Source: Pantoea sp. alder81
Lineage (GTDB): Bacteria; Pseudomonadota; Gammaproteobacteria; Enterobacterales; Enterobacteriaceae
Assembly: GCF_020179835.1 (NCBI RefSeq)
Contig: NZ_JAIUDA010000013.1
Span: forward strand, 1 to 64,000
Direction: 5' to 3'
Length of the DNA stretch: 64,000 nt
In this document: in pieces, positions 34,065-42,292 of the stretch
Position numbering within the stretch: position 1 is the stretch's first letter
Layout of the letters: each line of letters opens with the position of its first letter
Notes under the pieces: generated by a model
What the model was told of the DNA's origin: nothing
The model's database searches: none
What the model saw: only the letters and a program-made list of their open reading frames with translations
Made by a program: the position numbers and the translations under genes

Positions 34065-34127
34065 ATGAATGCACCTGAGAATGCTGTAGAGCATCAAGGA
34101 TGTTTTCAGATACATTATTTAACATAA
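34065..34127 (+). CDS. Possible 20-codon ORF upstream of the ISNCY element
   Basis: ATG at 34065 with GGGGGA upstream, 20 codons (starting MNAPENAVEHQGC) and TAA. It lies between the potC-like gene and the transposable element. The good ribosome site is the only support; it may be a leader peptide, a chance frame, or the head of a gene cut by the element. Confidence 0.25.
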   Translation: MNAPENAVEHQGCFQIHYLT

Positions 34128-34167
34128 TAAGTATTTTGCGTACTTATATTATGGAAGCAAAGCTGAT

Positions 34168-34208
34168 CTGGCCGTTCTGAGCTAAGCTTACCTGGCCGCT
34201 TCGGGCTA
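34168..34208 (+). repeat. Two 17-base direct repeats before the ISNCY transposase
   Basis: CTGGCCG starts both copies (34168 and 34192, 24 bases apart) and GCTA ends both, with 13 of 17 positions equal. Position and spacing suit transposase binding sites of the element's left end. Confidence 0.6.
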
Positions 34209-34226
34209 CCTGCTGAGGATCCTGAT

Positions 34227-35633
34227 ATGACGGCTTCTGGTGCGGAGTTTTTCACGATGAACGAAGTTAGCCGGCTTAAAGTTATTCAGGACGTCGTCGA
34301 CCGGCGGCTGACAACCCATCTCGCTGCTGAGCATCTCGGTATTTCCGACAGGCATTGTCGTCGCCTGCTTCAGCGCTATCGTTCAGACGGTCCGCTGGGC
34401 ATGGCTGATCGTCGGCGCGGTAAGCCCAGCAACTATCAGCTGCCTGCTGGCCTTGCTGAACGTGCGGTTCAGGTCATCCGCGAGCGCTACGCTGATTTTG
34501 GCCCGACGCTGGCCTGCGAGAAGCTGGCCGAGCTGCACGGCGTGATGCTGTCTAAAGAGACCGTACGCAAGCTGATGATGCAGTCAGGACTCTGGATCCC
34601 GCGCAGGCATCGCGCCCCAAAAATTCAGCAACCCCGCTATCGGCGCGCCTGTGTCGGCGAGCTGATACAGATCGACGGCTGCGATCACCGCTGGTTCGAG
34701 GAACGCGGCCCGGCCTGCACGCTGCTGGTTTATGTGGATGACGCGACCAGTCGCCTGATGCAGCTTCATTTCGTCCGCTCCGAGTCCACTTTCACCTACT
34801 TCGAAGCCACGCGCGGCTACCTGGAGCAGCACGGCAAGCCGCTGGCGTTTTACAGCGACAAGGCCAGCGTGTTCCGCATCAACAATAAAAATGCGGCTGG
34901 CGGCGACGGTCAGACGCAGTTCGGTCGCGCGATGAACGAGCTGAACATCACCGGCATCTGTGCCAACACCAGCTCTGCCAAGGGTCGTGTGGAGCGTGCG
35001 CATCTCACGTTGCAGGACCGGCTGGTTAAGGAACTCAGACTGCATGATATCAGTACGCCCGATGCTGCTAACGCCTTTGCCGCTGAGTTTATGGCGGATT
35101 ACAACCGGCGTTTCGCGAAGGCTCCGAGGCATGATTTTGACGTGCACCGCCCGCTCGATGCAGACGACAACCTGAACCAGATATTTACCTGGCGCGAACC
35201 GCGCAAGGTTTCGAAAGCGCTGACGGTCCGCTACGATAAAATGCTGTTGCTGCTTGAGGATAACGATGACAGCCGCCGTGCGATGGGTAAATATCTGGAT
35301 GCCTGGCAGTACCCGGATGGTCGCGTTGAACTCAGGAGTCACGGCACGGTGCTTCCCTACTCTGCCTACGACCGGCTGTCTGAAGTTGACCAGGGTGCGA
35401 TCGTTGACAACAAGCGGCTTGGACACGCGCTGGCCGTGGCTAAACTGATGCAGGACAAGCGTGATAATACGCGGTCTCAGGGCCTTCCGGCCGGAACCGG
35501 GCCAAGTCGGAGAAGTGCGAAGAAAGATCCAGCTAAAAAGCGGCAACGTGCGGTGAATGAGGATGATTTACTGGAAGCGTTATTTGACTTACAGAGCCGC
35601 AGCGAGGAAATTTTTGGGCGGAAAGATACTTAA
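34227..35633 (+). CDS. ISNCY-family (IS1202-like) DDE transposase
   Basis: Transposase of 468 residues. The N-terminus has a helix-turn-helix (RLTTHLAAEHLGISDRHCRR, then LLQRYRSDGP). The DDE integrase core shows GELIQIDGCDHRWFEERGPA (first Asp), PLAFYSDKASVFR (second Asp) and NTSSAKGRVERAHLTLQDRL (Glu), which I recognise from ISNCY elements such as ISKpn21. The start ATG has AGGA eight bases before it. A Lys/Arg-rich tail (SRRSAKKDPAKKRQRAVNED) ends the protein. The reading frame is whole, so the transposase may still be active. It separates the hyu-importer operon from the island. Confidence 0.85.
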   Translation: MTASGAEFFTMNEVSRLKVIQDVVDRRLTTHLAAEHLGISDRHCRRLLQRYRSDGPLGMADRRRGKPSNYQLPAGLAERAVQVIRERYADFGPTLACEKLAELHGVMLSKETVRKLMMQSGLWIPRRHRAPKIQQPRYRRACVGELIQIDGCDHRWFEERGPACTLLVYVDDATSRLMQLHFVRSESTFTYFEATRGYLEQHGKPLAFYSDKASVFRINNKNAAGGDGQTQFGRAMNELNITGICANTSSAKGRVERAHLTLQDRLVKELRLHDISTPDAANAFAAEFMADYNRRFAKAPRHDFDVHRPLDADDNLNQIFTWREPRKVSKALTVRYDKMLLLLEDNDDSRRAMGKYLDAWQYPDGRVELRSHGTVLPYSAYDRLSEVDQGAIVDNKRLGHALAVAKLMQDKRDNTRSQGLPAGTGPSRRSAKKDPAKKRQRAVNEDDLLEALFDLQSRSEEIFGRKDT

Positions 35634-35653
35634 ATCAGGCTTGTTCAGTAGCT

Positions 35654-35890
35654 TTATTCCCAACCCAGTTCGGAATAAGTTTTACAATCCTGTTCAGGAA
35701 AAGACGTTATATATTGGCCCCAATCCATATATTTATAATAAAGGGTCATTGCTTCATAATGGCTGGCCGCATCCACTTCCCATATAAGTTTTGCACCAGG
35801 ATCCAATAATGATCTTGCTGCATTTCCCTGGGCACCTTTCAGACAAAAGGTCTGGCATCCATCAGGCTCGACCCAGAGTTCATGCCTCAA
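35654..35890 (-). CDS. Conserved 78-residue hypothetical protein with TTG start
   Basis: A small acidic protein starting MRHELWVEPDGCQTFCLKGA and ending in YSELGWE. I recall short proteins beginning MRHELW-EPDG in several proteobacteria, all without known function. Here the first codon is TTG (35890-35888) with GGGAAG upstream, and that TTG overlaps the TGA of the short upstream frame. It has no signal, membrane segment or Cys cluster; Trp, Tyr and Met are frequent (HYEAMTLYYKYMDWGQY). It lies stranded between two insertion elements and is likely the last piece of a locus whose upstream part was cut by the IS3-family element. An immunity-protein role is possible for such orphans, but nothing here proves it. 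Confidence 0.65.
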   Translation of the reverse strand: MRHELWVEPDGCQTFCLKGAQGNAARSLLDPGAKLIWEVDAASHYEAMTLYYKYMDWGQYITSFPEQDCKTYSELGWE

Positions 35891-35979
35891 AGTTGGCTTC
35901 CCTGATAATCAAATTTATCTGCCAATAATTCCACATCATACTGTGATTTGAAAGGCTGCAATTCATCTAATCCGGACAT
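35887..35979 (-). CDS. Short frame upstream of and overlapping the TTG-start gene, possible gene remnant
   Basis: Thirty codons from ATG at 35979 (MSGLDELQPF..) to a TGA at 35887-35889 that overlaps the next start codon. Coupling of this kind suggests that it is the real upstream cistron or the 3' remnant of one. An in-frame stop lies a few codons before, and the IS3-family element begins about 70 bases away. No family recognised. Confidence 0.35.
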   Translation of the reverse strand: MSGLDELQPFKSQYDVELLADKFDYQGSQL

Positions 35980-36050
35980 CTCAGGTTTGCCAAATAGCGG
36001 TCATCTCTGCTTAGCTTTAACATCCAAAACGCTAATGTCGTACGGGGAGA

Positions 36051-37639
36051 TGCGGATGTTTTCCTGGACTGTTATGTTGTGATCCCCAGATGCTGCCGGT
36101 AACCTACCGGACTCATTGCACCTAATGATATTTTGATCCGGCTCTCGTTATACCAGCGTATGTACCTGTCCAGGAAGCACATAAAATCTTCCAGCATTAT
36201 GCCCGCCCAGTTTCTGCCGTGGTACATTTCATTTTTGACCCGCCCGAAGAAGCCTTCACACGCTGCATTATCCGACGAGCAACCTTTGCGCGACATGGAC
36301 CTTATAAGACCCGATGTGTTGATACGATCCAGCCATCCCGGCCACCGGTAATGGCTGCCTCTGTCGCTATGTATCACCGGTCTTTCATGTTCTCTGAGCG
36401 TATCGATCGCATCATCCAGCATGGCATTCACCAGCTTTGCATCCGGCCGTGTTCCTATGGTCCAGCTCACGACTTTGCCATCAAAACAGTCAATGACTGG
36501 CGACAGGTAGACCTTGCCGGCCGGAAGCTGGAACTCAGTAATATCGGTCAGCCACTTCTCATTTGGCCTGCAGGAGCGAAAGTTTCTGGCGAGAAGATTT
36601 TCAGGTGCCTGGCCGATTTCTCCGCAGTAAGCGCTGTATCGCCGCCGCCCTGCACGCTTAACTATCAGCTGCTCTTCAGCCATCAGCCTGCGGACAACCT
36701 TTTCTGAGATGTGCGTGTTGTTTTGACGGAGCATCGCGTGGAGACGCCGGTAACCATAGCAGCGGTAATTTCCTTCAAAGATCTTAGCTATGGTTATGCG
36801 TATTTCCGCGTACTTGTCATGCAGACGAAGGCTCGCTTTGTGATAAAAATAGCAACTTCGTGCAAGCTGCAGAGCACTGAGCAGTTCAGCAACGGGATAA
36901 CTTTCCTTAAGGGCATCAACGAGTTGGGTTTTCTCCCTGTTCTTCAGGGTCAGGACGCTGATGCCCATGTCTTTTTTTATCAGTTCATTCGCTTTTGTCA
37001 GGATGTCACGTTCAAGCTGTAGCTGATGAACCTGCTGTTTAAGCTGCTTTACTTCATCGAGCAGTGCATCCTGCTGCTTATCCGGTGGAGCTGATTTACG
37101 TTTCCGCATGGATTTATAGGCCTCATCGTCGATCAGGTCTTTCTTCCATTTGTACAGGAGCGGAACGCTGACACCTATCTTTTGTGCAACTTTAAGTGCC
37201 GTTCCGCGTCGGGTGCAGAGCTCGCGGACAGCCTGAATTCTTTCTTCCTGACTGAAGCATTTATTGGTGTTTGAGCGAATAATCAGGGGCTGACGTCCCG
37301 GATAAATCTCTTCGATCCAGCTCTTGAGTACTTCGTTGCTGGGAAAGCCAATGGCGCGGCGCGTATAGGCCAGGCAACCGCCGTGCGTGAGGTAATGCTC
37401 AACTGCAGCGACTTTCTGGGCGTGCGAATAGCGTTTTCTGGGTTTTAATTCCCTGGGTAAGTCTCCGTATTCCTCAAAAATCCGAACCCACCGGCCAAGC
37501 TGTTTAACGGACGGATAGCCCAACTCCCTGACAACAACGGTCAGCCTTCTGCCATACCTGAAGTAAAGCTCGACAGCACGGATACGATCCTCATATGAGT
37601 GCATGAATTATCTCCTGAAGGTCCAGGAAATCGTCCGCA
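36051..37639 (-). mobile_element. IS3-family insertion sequence (IS150-like group), about 1.6 kb
   Basis: Terminal inverted repeats TGCGGATGTTTTCCTGGAC (36051-36069) and, reversed, TGCGGACGATTTCCTGGAC (37639-37621) match at 17 of 19 bases and give the TG..CA ends of IS3 elements. They bracket one transposase gene. A target duplication is not clear; the flanking G/C-rich tracts (GGGGAGA and CCCCCC) might extend the repeats by a few bases. Confidence 0.8.
36072..37604 (-). CDS. IS3-family transposase, OrfA and OrfB in one uninterrupted frame
   Basis: Transposase of 510 residues. The N-terminal part has two helix-turn-helix segments (RLTVVVRELGYPSVKQLGRW and GTALKVAQKIGVSVPLLYKW), then a leucine-zipper stretch (LLDEVKQLKQQVHQLQLERD), and the C-terminal part is the DDE core: NEKWLTDITEF, VIHSDRGSHYR, NAACEGFFGRVKNEMYHG. 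Most IS3 members make the full enzyme only by a -1 frameshift at an A-rich heptamer. Here the run of seven A (complement of 36972-36978) is crossed in frame, so the full enzyme is the default product. No disruption is visible, so the element may be active. Confidence 0.88.
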   Translation of the reverse strand: MHSYEDRIRAVELYFRYGRRLTVVVRELGYPSVKQLGRWVRIFEEYGDLPRELKPRKRYSHAQKVAAVEHYLTHGGCLAYTRRAIGFPSNEVLKSWIEEIYPGRQPLIIRSNTNKCFSQEERIQAVRELCTRRGTALKVAQKIGVSVPLLYKWKKDLIDDEAYKSMRKRKSAPPDKQQDALLDEVKQLKQQVHQLQLERDILTKANELIKKDMGISVLTLKNREKTQLVDALKESYPVAELLSALQLARSCYFYHKASLRLHDKYAEIRITIAKIFEGNYRCYGYRRLHAMLRQNNTHISEKVVRRLMAEEQLIVKRAGRRRYSAYCGEIGQAPENLLARNFRSCRPNEKWLTDITEFQLPAGKVYLSPVIDCFDGKVVSWTIGTRPDAKLVNAMLDDAIDTLREHERPVIHSDRGSHYRWPGWLDRINTSGLIRSMSRKGCSSDNAACEGFFGRVKNEMYHGRNWAGIMLEDFMCFLDRYIRWYNESRIKISLGAMSPVGYRQHLGITT

Positions 37640-38309
37640 CCCCCCTTCAGCCTGAACACCAAAGTTCCCCGTTCCTCCCGCTGTAAATAAGGTGCAACCG
37701 AAATCATCGTTTAAAGCGTGGCCGTCAAGCCCATTCGCCCAGTTAAGGGAGGATGCTTTGTAAGCTGACTATTTCAATTAGTCAGACGGCTATGGGCTAC
37801 CGACTGGTGCCGGATCCCACAATCTGTTGATGCCTTTCCCACGGGATCTTATTCGGGATCCCATGACGTTTCCCCTCCATGCCTTATACGGTGCAGCCCA
37901 AGACCGTGCTAAAAAGCTTAAAACACTTAAAAATAGTAAAAAGCTCTTAAAAATTAAGCCTGTTAATAAGTTGAATAACTAAACCGCGCATAAGCAGAAA
38001 ATGCCGGTTCAGATGATATTGCGCTTCCTCGAGCATTCGCGAGCAAGCTCAGCCATGGTCTGCGGCGAGCGCTGCTGAACGTTCAGGACGGAGTTCTGAA
38101 GCCTGACGCTGTACACCCCTGGAGCGCAGATGTTGCAGGTGCAGGAAGTGAGCAAAAACATTCGGCTCCGCTCCGGGACGAAAAACCCATAGTCACGCTT
38201 TCGCCTTTTCCGGGCGCGTGATACGCTGCGCTTCTCTCCCAAAGAAAAAAACTCTCGCCAGATGAGGCTCGTATATAAGTAACATACAGCATTAGTTAAA
38301 GGATTAATC
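37640..38309. other. 670-base gene-free region before the YobI-like gene
   Basis: No convincing gene. It contains repeated short words: GGATCCCA at 37812 and 37856, with GGGATC at 37843, and three CTTAAAA at 37917, 37926 and 37946 in a very AT-rich stretch. A 100-codon minus-strand frame (38009-38311) begins opposite the YobI-like start; its Cys/Ser/Arg-rich sequence looks non-coding. The promoter of the YobI-like gene must lie near the right edge, where TATATAAG occurs near 38272 and AAAGGA precedes the ATG. Confidence 0.5.
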
Positions 38310-41300
38310 ATGGATAAAATTAAAAGAAGGGCTCTGGTGTTTGTTTACAGAGTTTGCAAAATAATAAGATTTAAAACTGTCAAAGCTCTGATTAAGAGGC
38401 AGCCATTATTAAAGGCTCCTTATGTGGCGCTGACACCATCAAAAATAACCTCAGGAAATGAATATTTCAATGCAATGGATTTTGCCCTGTCAAAAAATGA
38501 CGTCAGAAATATTGCCGTAACAGGAAGTTATGGTGCAGGAAAGAGTACCATTATCCGGTCTTACATGGAGAAATTCAGACCTGAGGCGTTTATTAACGTC
38601 TCCCTTGCTGGTTTTGAAATGCAGGAAAAAGGGGAGGCGGCGAAGGCTCAGGAAATCGAATTAAGCATACTTCAGCAGATACTCTACAAAAAAAACCGTG
38701 ACGCGCTCCCGGATTCACGCATCGATCGGATCCTGAACAGAAACCGGGCGCACATCCGACGCGTCTTCTGGGCCGTTCTGAAAGTGGCCGCTCCAATGGG
38801 CGGTATTCTGGCGATTATTTATCACGAAAAAATGATGAAAATCACGGGGATCCCGGCTGAAGCATTCGGTTTTCTTGACGTGATACCCTATCCGAAAGCC
38901 GTCTTTCTTCTGGCTTTCGTTTTGACTGCTCTTTATTTCATCACCGAATGTGCCTCACAGGTCGGGATATTCGATAAAAAAATCAAGCTCAACAAAGTGG
39001 CCCTGCTGAGTGGTGAAATGGACCTCAGCAGCGCTGAAACGTCATCACTTCTGAATAATTGCCTTGATGAAATCGTTTATTTCTTCTCAAAAATTGATAA
39101 TTACCGGCTAGTCATATTTGAAGACCTGGATCGATTAAAAAATCCGGAGATATTCGTTAAGCTTCGGGAGATTAATAAAATCGTTAATAATAATCTTTCA
39201 GATGATAACCCCCTTCGCTTTATCTATGCCGTGAGAGATGACATTTTTTCAGGCGCAGAGGCGCGCACGAAATTCTTTGATTTTATCATTCCCGTTGTGC
39301 CTGTGATGGACAGCAGAAATGCCTTCCCGCTGCTGAATAAAAAAATGAAAAATCTCATCCCCGGCGGAGAGGAATGCCTGCGTAGTACGGCTGCTTATAT
39401 CAGTGATATGCGCTCCCTGCAGAACATAGTCAATGAATACCTGGTTTTCAGTGAAGTGGTGGACAACACCAAAAGAAAAGTCAGCCTCTATGCCATGGTT
39501 TTTTACAAAAACATGTTTTCTCATGACTACAGCCTCATCGACAGGAAAGTCAGCGTTCTTTATCGGTTTATTTCCCAGTACAGAACACTGCAGCTGCATA
39601 AAAACTATTTTGGTGACATTGATGCGAGAATTTTGTCATTAAGCGGAGTGCTTAATGATATTAGCAGGGAAAAAGCCAGAAACTCGGAAGACGTCAGGGA
39701 AAGCATTATCTACTCGCTTATACCTGAGAACCTTACGGGCATTGTTCATTTTTACAGGCCACAAACCGCCCAGGTATATTATCAGTCTGCGTTTCAGCAG
39801 CTAGATACGCGTCAGCTCATCCGTGATGAAAAGGCGTTTGAGGATTTATTTGATAACTCGACACAGGTCAGCCTTGGCTATCAGTATCAGAACCAGAATA
39901 ACATTATCGCGTTAGCCGATTCCTATCGCGCTGAAATATCTGAAAGCTATCAGCAGCGCAAGAAAACGATCGGTGAAGAACGCGGACTGAATTTTAAAAA
40001 GGCTGAAAAAGCGCTCAGGGAGGCCAGAGAAGAAAAGCGTCGGAGAAATGCGGTGTCGCTGGCTGGTCTGGTCACGTCAATGAAACGAGAGAAGTTCACC
40101 GAGGTTGCGCGGCAGTATATGAGCGACATCAGCCAGCATGATTTACTCAGTACAGAGCAGAAGGAGGCCGTTCACAATGAAATGCTCTACGGTGGCTACG
40201 ATGCGCTTTTTATCCTGCTGTCACGTGGCTATCTCGACCAGGATTTCATGCGTTCGCGATCGGTGTTCCATAAAGGGGGCCTGTCCTCCGCAGACAATGA
40301 GTTCGTGAAGAACATCGCTCTCGGTCTTTCCGGCGAGCAGGCCAATGCGGAAGTGGCCATCGATGATGTGCCGGGCGTCATCCTGGAAATCAGCGCGCAG
40401 CATCTCCTGCATCATGATGCTGTGATGCATCATCAAATCGTCGCCCATCTGCTGAAAACCCGCGACGAGCGGCTGGATGAAATGCTTGCCACACTGTTCG
40501 CCAGGCCAGGTGAGCACGTGCTCACCATGCTGAGCATTCTTGAGTACCGCTTTGCCGTTCCTGAGAGTTTCACGTCACTGCTGAAACGGGCGCTCGATAA
40601 AAACGGATATATGGACGTGCTGCTCGCTCACCTTGAAGTCTCGGGTGATTCAGATGCTTTCAGGGGGATTTCGGCTGAAGTGGTATCGCTGATAGGCCCC
40701 GAATGCTCTCAGGAATCCGGCCTTTACCGGCGCTTTGTGGAGTCGCTGGGAACCGGTATCGTTCACCTGATCAGGCCCGGGCGCCTTGACGCGTTTATGC
40801 AGCACATTGCTGCCCTGGGGGTCTGTTATGCGGCGCTTAACGATCCCCTGTCTGACGGGGAGCTGGCCTGCCTACGCTTCATCAGTGAGAACGCGCTCTA
40901 CCGGCTTACGCAGGAGAACACGGGCGTAGCCCTTGCCGCAGAGCTCAGAGAATACGGATACACCGCGACGGAGTGTGAGAAGACGCCGTGGACGCTTGCG
41001 CAGAAGCACAATCTGGCCGCGCGGGCGTATTTTGAGGAGCAGGCCGATGACTTTGCGCGCAACGTCTTTCTGCTTTCAGAAGAACATGAATCCGCAATTA
41101 CTGAGGTTCTTGCGATTAACTCACTCAGCGATGAGCTGAAAATACGTATCGTCAGTGAGATGAATTTCTACCTCGCCACGCTTTCAGGCATACCCGAAGC
41201 GCCGGGTCATGCTGAAAACGGCCGCCAGCTGTCGTTCCACGATCTGTTTTACCGTTATGACCGGATAGAAGCCTCCTGGCCTGAGCTGATGACGTATGTC

Positions 41301-42140
41301 GCCGCAGAGTGCAACCTGCAGATTCTCGCCGGTTACCTGTCGCGCCACGCCGGCGCGCTGTCGCTCTCAGGACCCGGGATCGCAGACGGCGAGCTGTACG
41401 AGCTGCTTTATGTGAAAATTATCTGCAATCAGCTTCTGAACGAAGAAAGTTATCAACAAATCATCCGGAACGTGGACATCAACACGGCTCACTTCGATGA
41501 AAATATCAGCGACGAGATTATTATCCAGCTGCTGAGAATGGATAAGATCCCCCTGACCCCCAACGATTTTACCCACGTGATGAATAATATTTCAGACCTC
41601 AGCGGTGACATGACGGAAACGATTTCGGCCTGGTTAGTGACGTATCAAACGGAATTCATGTCTGATGCGGATCATTATCTTAAATATCATGATGACGGGA
41701 AAGTTTTTGAAAAGATCCTGAGAGGGGTAATGTATTCCCCCCACCTTTCACCGGATAATAAGATGGCACTGTACCGACAGTATGAAGATTATTATCGTGA
41801 AGTAGATGAAGAAAGTATTAATCTATCTGAAGAAGTTAAACGAGCGGCTTTTTACGTGGCTTCTGATGAGGAAATGCGGACCCGCCTGATGACATCCATT
41901 ATTTCCGGGGGCTGTCGTGACCGAATCCGCCTTGCAGAAATGACGAAGATAATGGACGAGAAAGAGCTGTATAAAATATTTACCCAGAAAACGGCCACCC
42001 TTTCGCTGAATAACCGGGATGCCTGTCTGCGGCTGCTCGATAAATTACAGCAGGCCGGAATGATGAAGGAGTCTGAATTCAGGGATGACGGTAAAGTCTT
42101 TGTAAAAATGCGGGAGGTGGCTCCAGACGCCGCCGGTTAA
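38310..42140 (+). CDS. YobI-like membrane-anchored P-loop NTPase, 1276 residues
   Basis: Very large NTPase resembling Bacillus YobI and related to KAP-type NTPases. Walker A GSYGAGKST is at 72-80 and Walker B RLVIFEDLDRL at 266-276. Two hydrophobic helices (about 152-171 and 196-213) are inserted between them, an arrangement also known from KAP NTPases, which anchors the ATPase to the inner membrane. A sensor-like VRDDIF follows near residue 315. The remaining 900 residues are helix-rich, probably a repeat-type sensor domain, with a charged coiled-coil segment (EKALREAREEKRRRN, near 570). The ATG has AAAGGA. It is a single-gene unit, facing the lipoprotein genes, in a region with Septu and Fic genes. 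An antiphage role is inference from this context. Confidence 0.75.
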   Translation: MDKIKRRALVFVYRVCKIIRFKTVKALIKRQPLLKAPYVALTPSKITSGNEYFNAMDFALSKNDVRNIAVTGSYGAGKSTIIRSYMEKFRPEAFINVSLAGFEMQEKGEAAKAQEIELSILQQILYKKNRDALPDSRIDRILNRNRAHIRRVFWAVLKVAAPMGGILAIIYHEKMMKITGIPAEAFGFLDVIPYPKAVFLLAFVLTALYFITECASQVGIFDKKIKLNKVALLSGEMDLSSAETSSLLNNCLDEIVYFFSKIDNYRLVIFEDLDRLKNPEIFVKLREINKIVNNNLSDDNPLRFIYAVRDDIFSGAEARTKFFDFIIPVVPVMDSRNAFPLLNKKMKNLIPGGEECLRSTAAYISDMRSLQNIVNEYLVFSEVVDNTKRKVSLYAMVFYKNMFSHDYSLIDRKVSVLYRFISQYRTLQLHKNYFGDIDARILSLSGVLNDISREKARNSEDVRESIIYSLIPENLTGIVHFYRPQTAQVYYQSAFQQLDTRQLIRDEKAFEDLFDNSTQVSLGYQYQNQNNIIALADSYRAEISESYQQRKKTIGEERGLNFKKAEKALREAREEKRRRNAVSLAGLVTSMKREKFTEVARQYMSDISQHDLLSTEQKEAVHNEMLYGGYDALFILLSRGYLDQDFMRSRSVFHKGGLSSADNEFVKNIALGLSGEQANAEVAIDDVPGVILEISAQHLLHHDAVMHHQIVAHLLKTRDERLDEMLATLFARPGEHVLTMLSILEYRFAVPESFTSLLKRALDKNGYMDVLLAHLEVSGDSDAFRGISAEVVSLIGPECSQESGLYRRFVESLGTGIVHLIRPGRLDAFMQHIAALGVCYAALNDPLSDGELACLRFISENALYRLTQENTGVALAAELREYGYTATECEKTPWTLAQKHNLAARAYFEEQADDFARNVFLLSEEHESAITEVLAINSLSDELKIRIVSEMNFYLATLSGIPEAPGHAENGRQLSFHDLFYRYDRIEASWPELMTYVAAECNLQILAGYLSRHAGALSLSGPGIADGELYELLYVKIICNQLLNEESYQQIIRNVDINTAHFDENISDEIIIQLLRMDKIPLTPNDFTHVMNNISDLSGDMTETISAWLVTYQTEFMSDADHYLKYHDDGKVFEKILRGVMYSPHLSPDNKMALYRQYEDYYREVDEESINLSEEVKRAAFYVASDEEMRTRLMTSIISGGCRDRIRLAEMTKIMDEKELYKIFTQKTATLSLNNRDACLRLLDKLQQAGMMKESEFRDDGKVFVKMREVAPDAAG

Positions 42141-42292
42141 ACTCCGCAGAATGTCACCGAAACTGTGTGCGCCCGGGCGTTCACCGTTGCCTTCCCCTTT
42201 GTAGCTTTGCCGCCCACGGCCTTTCCGTTTTCTGTAATAGCCGGAAGCTGAGTCTACACCCTAAGCAACACATTGCAGCACAGGATATCCCC

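Larger units (their letters stand above)
34164..35640 (+). mobile_element. ISNCY-type (IS1202-like) insertion sequence, ends not fully defined
   Basis: One intact transposase gene with a left end that contains two direct copies of a 17-base site, CTGGCCGTTCTGAGCTA at 34168-34184 and CTGGCCGCTTCGGGCTA at 34192-34208. I could not find a matching inverted copy downstream of the transposase, so the right boundary is a guess and that end may be lost. Confidence 0.6.

Noticed and set aside
34584..35546. A 320-codon frame on the minus strand opposite the ISNCY transposase
   Set aside because: It is the antisense shadow of a clear DDE transposase; its sequence has no recognisable motif and no ribosome site.
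38009..38311. A 100-codon minus-strand frame just before the YobI-like gene
   Set aside because: Unlikely composition (Cys, Ser, Arg), starts opposite the next gene's ATG, and no ribosome site; I could not confirm a faint sense of having seen similar annotated frames.
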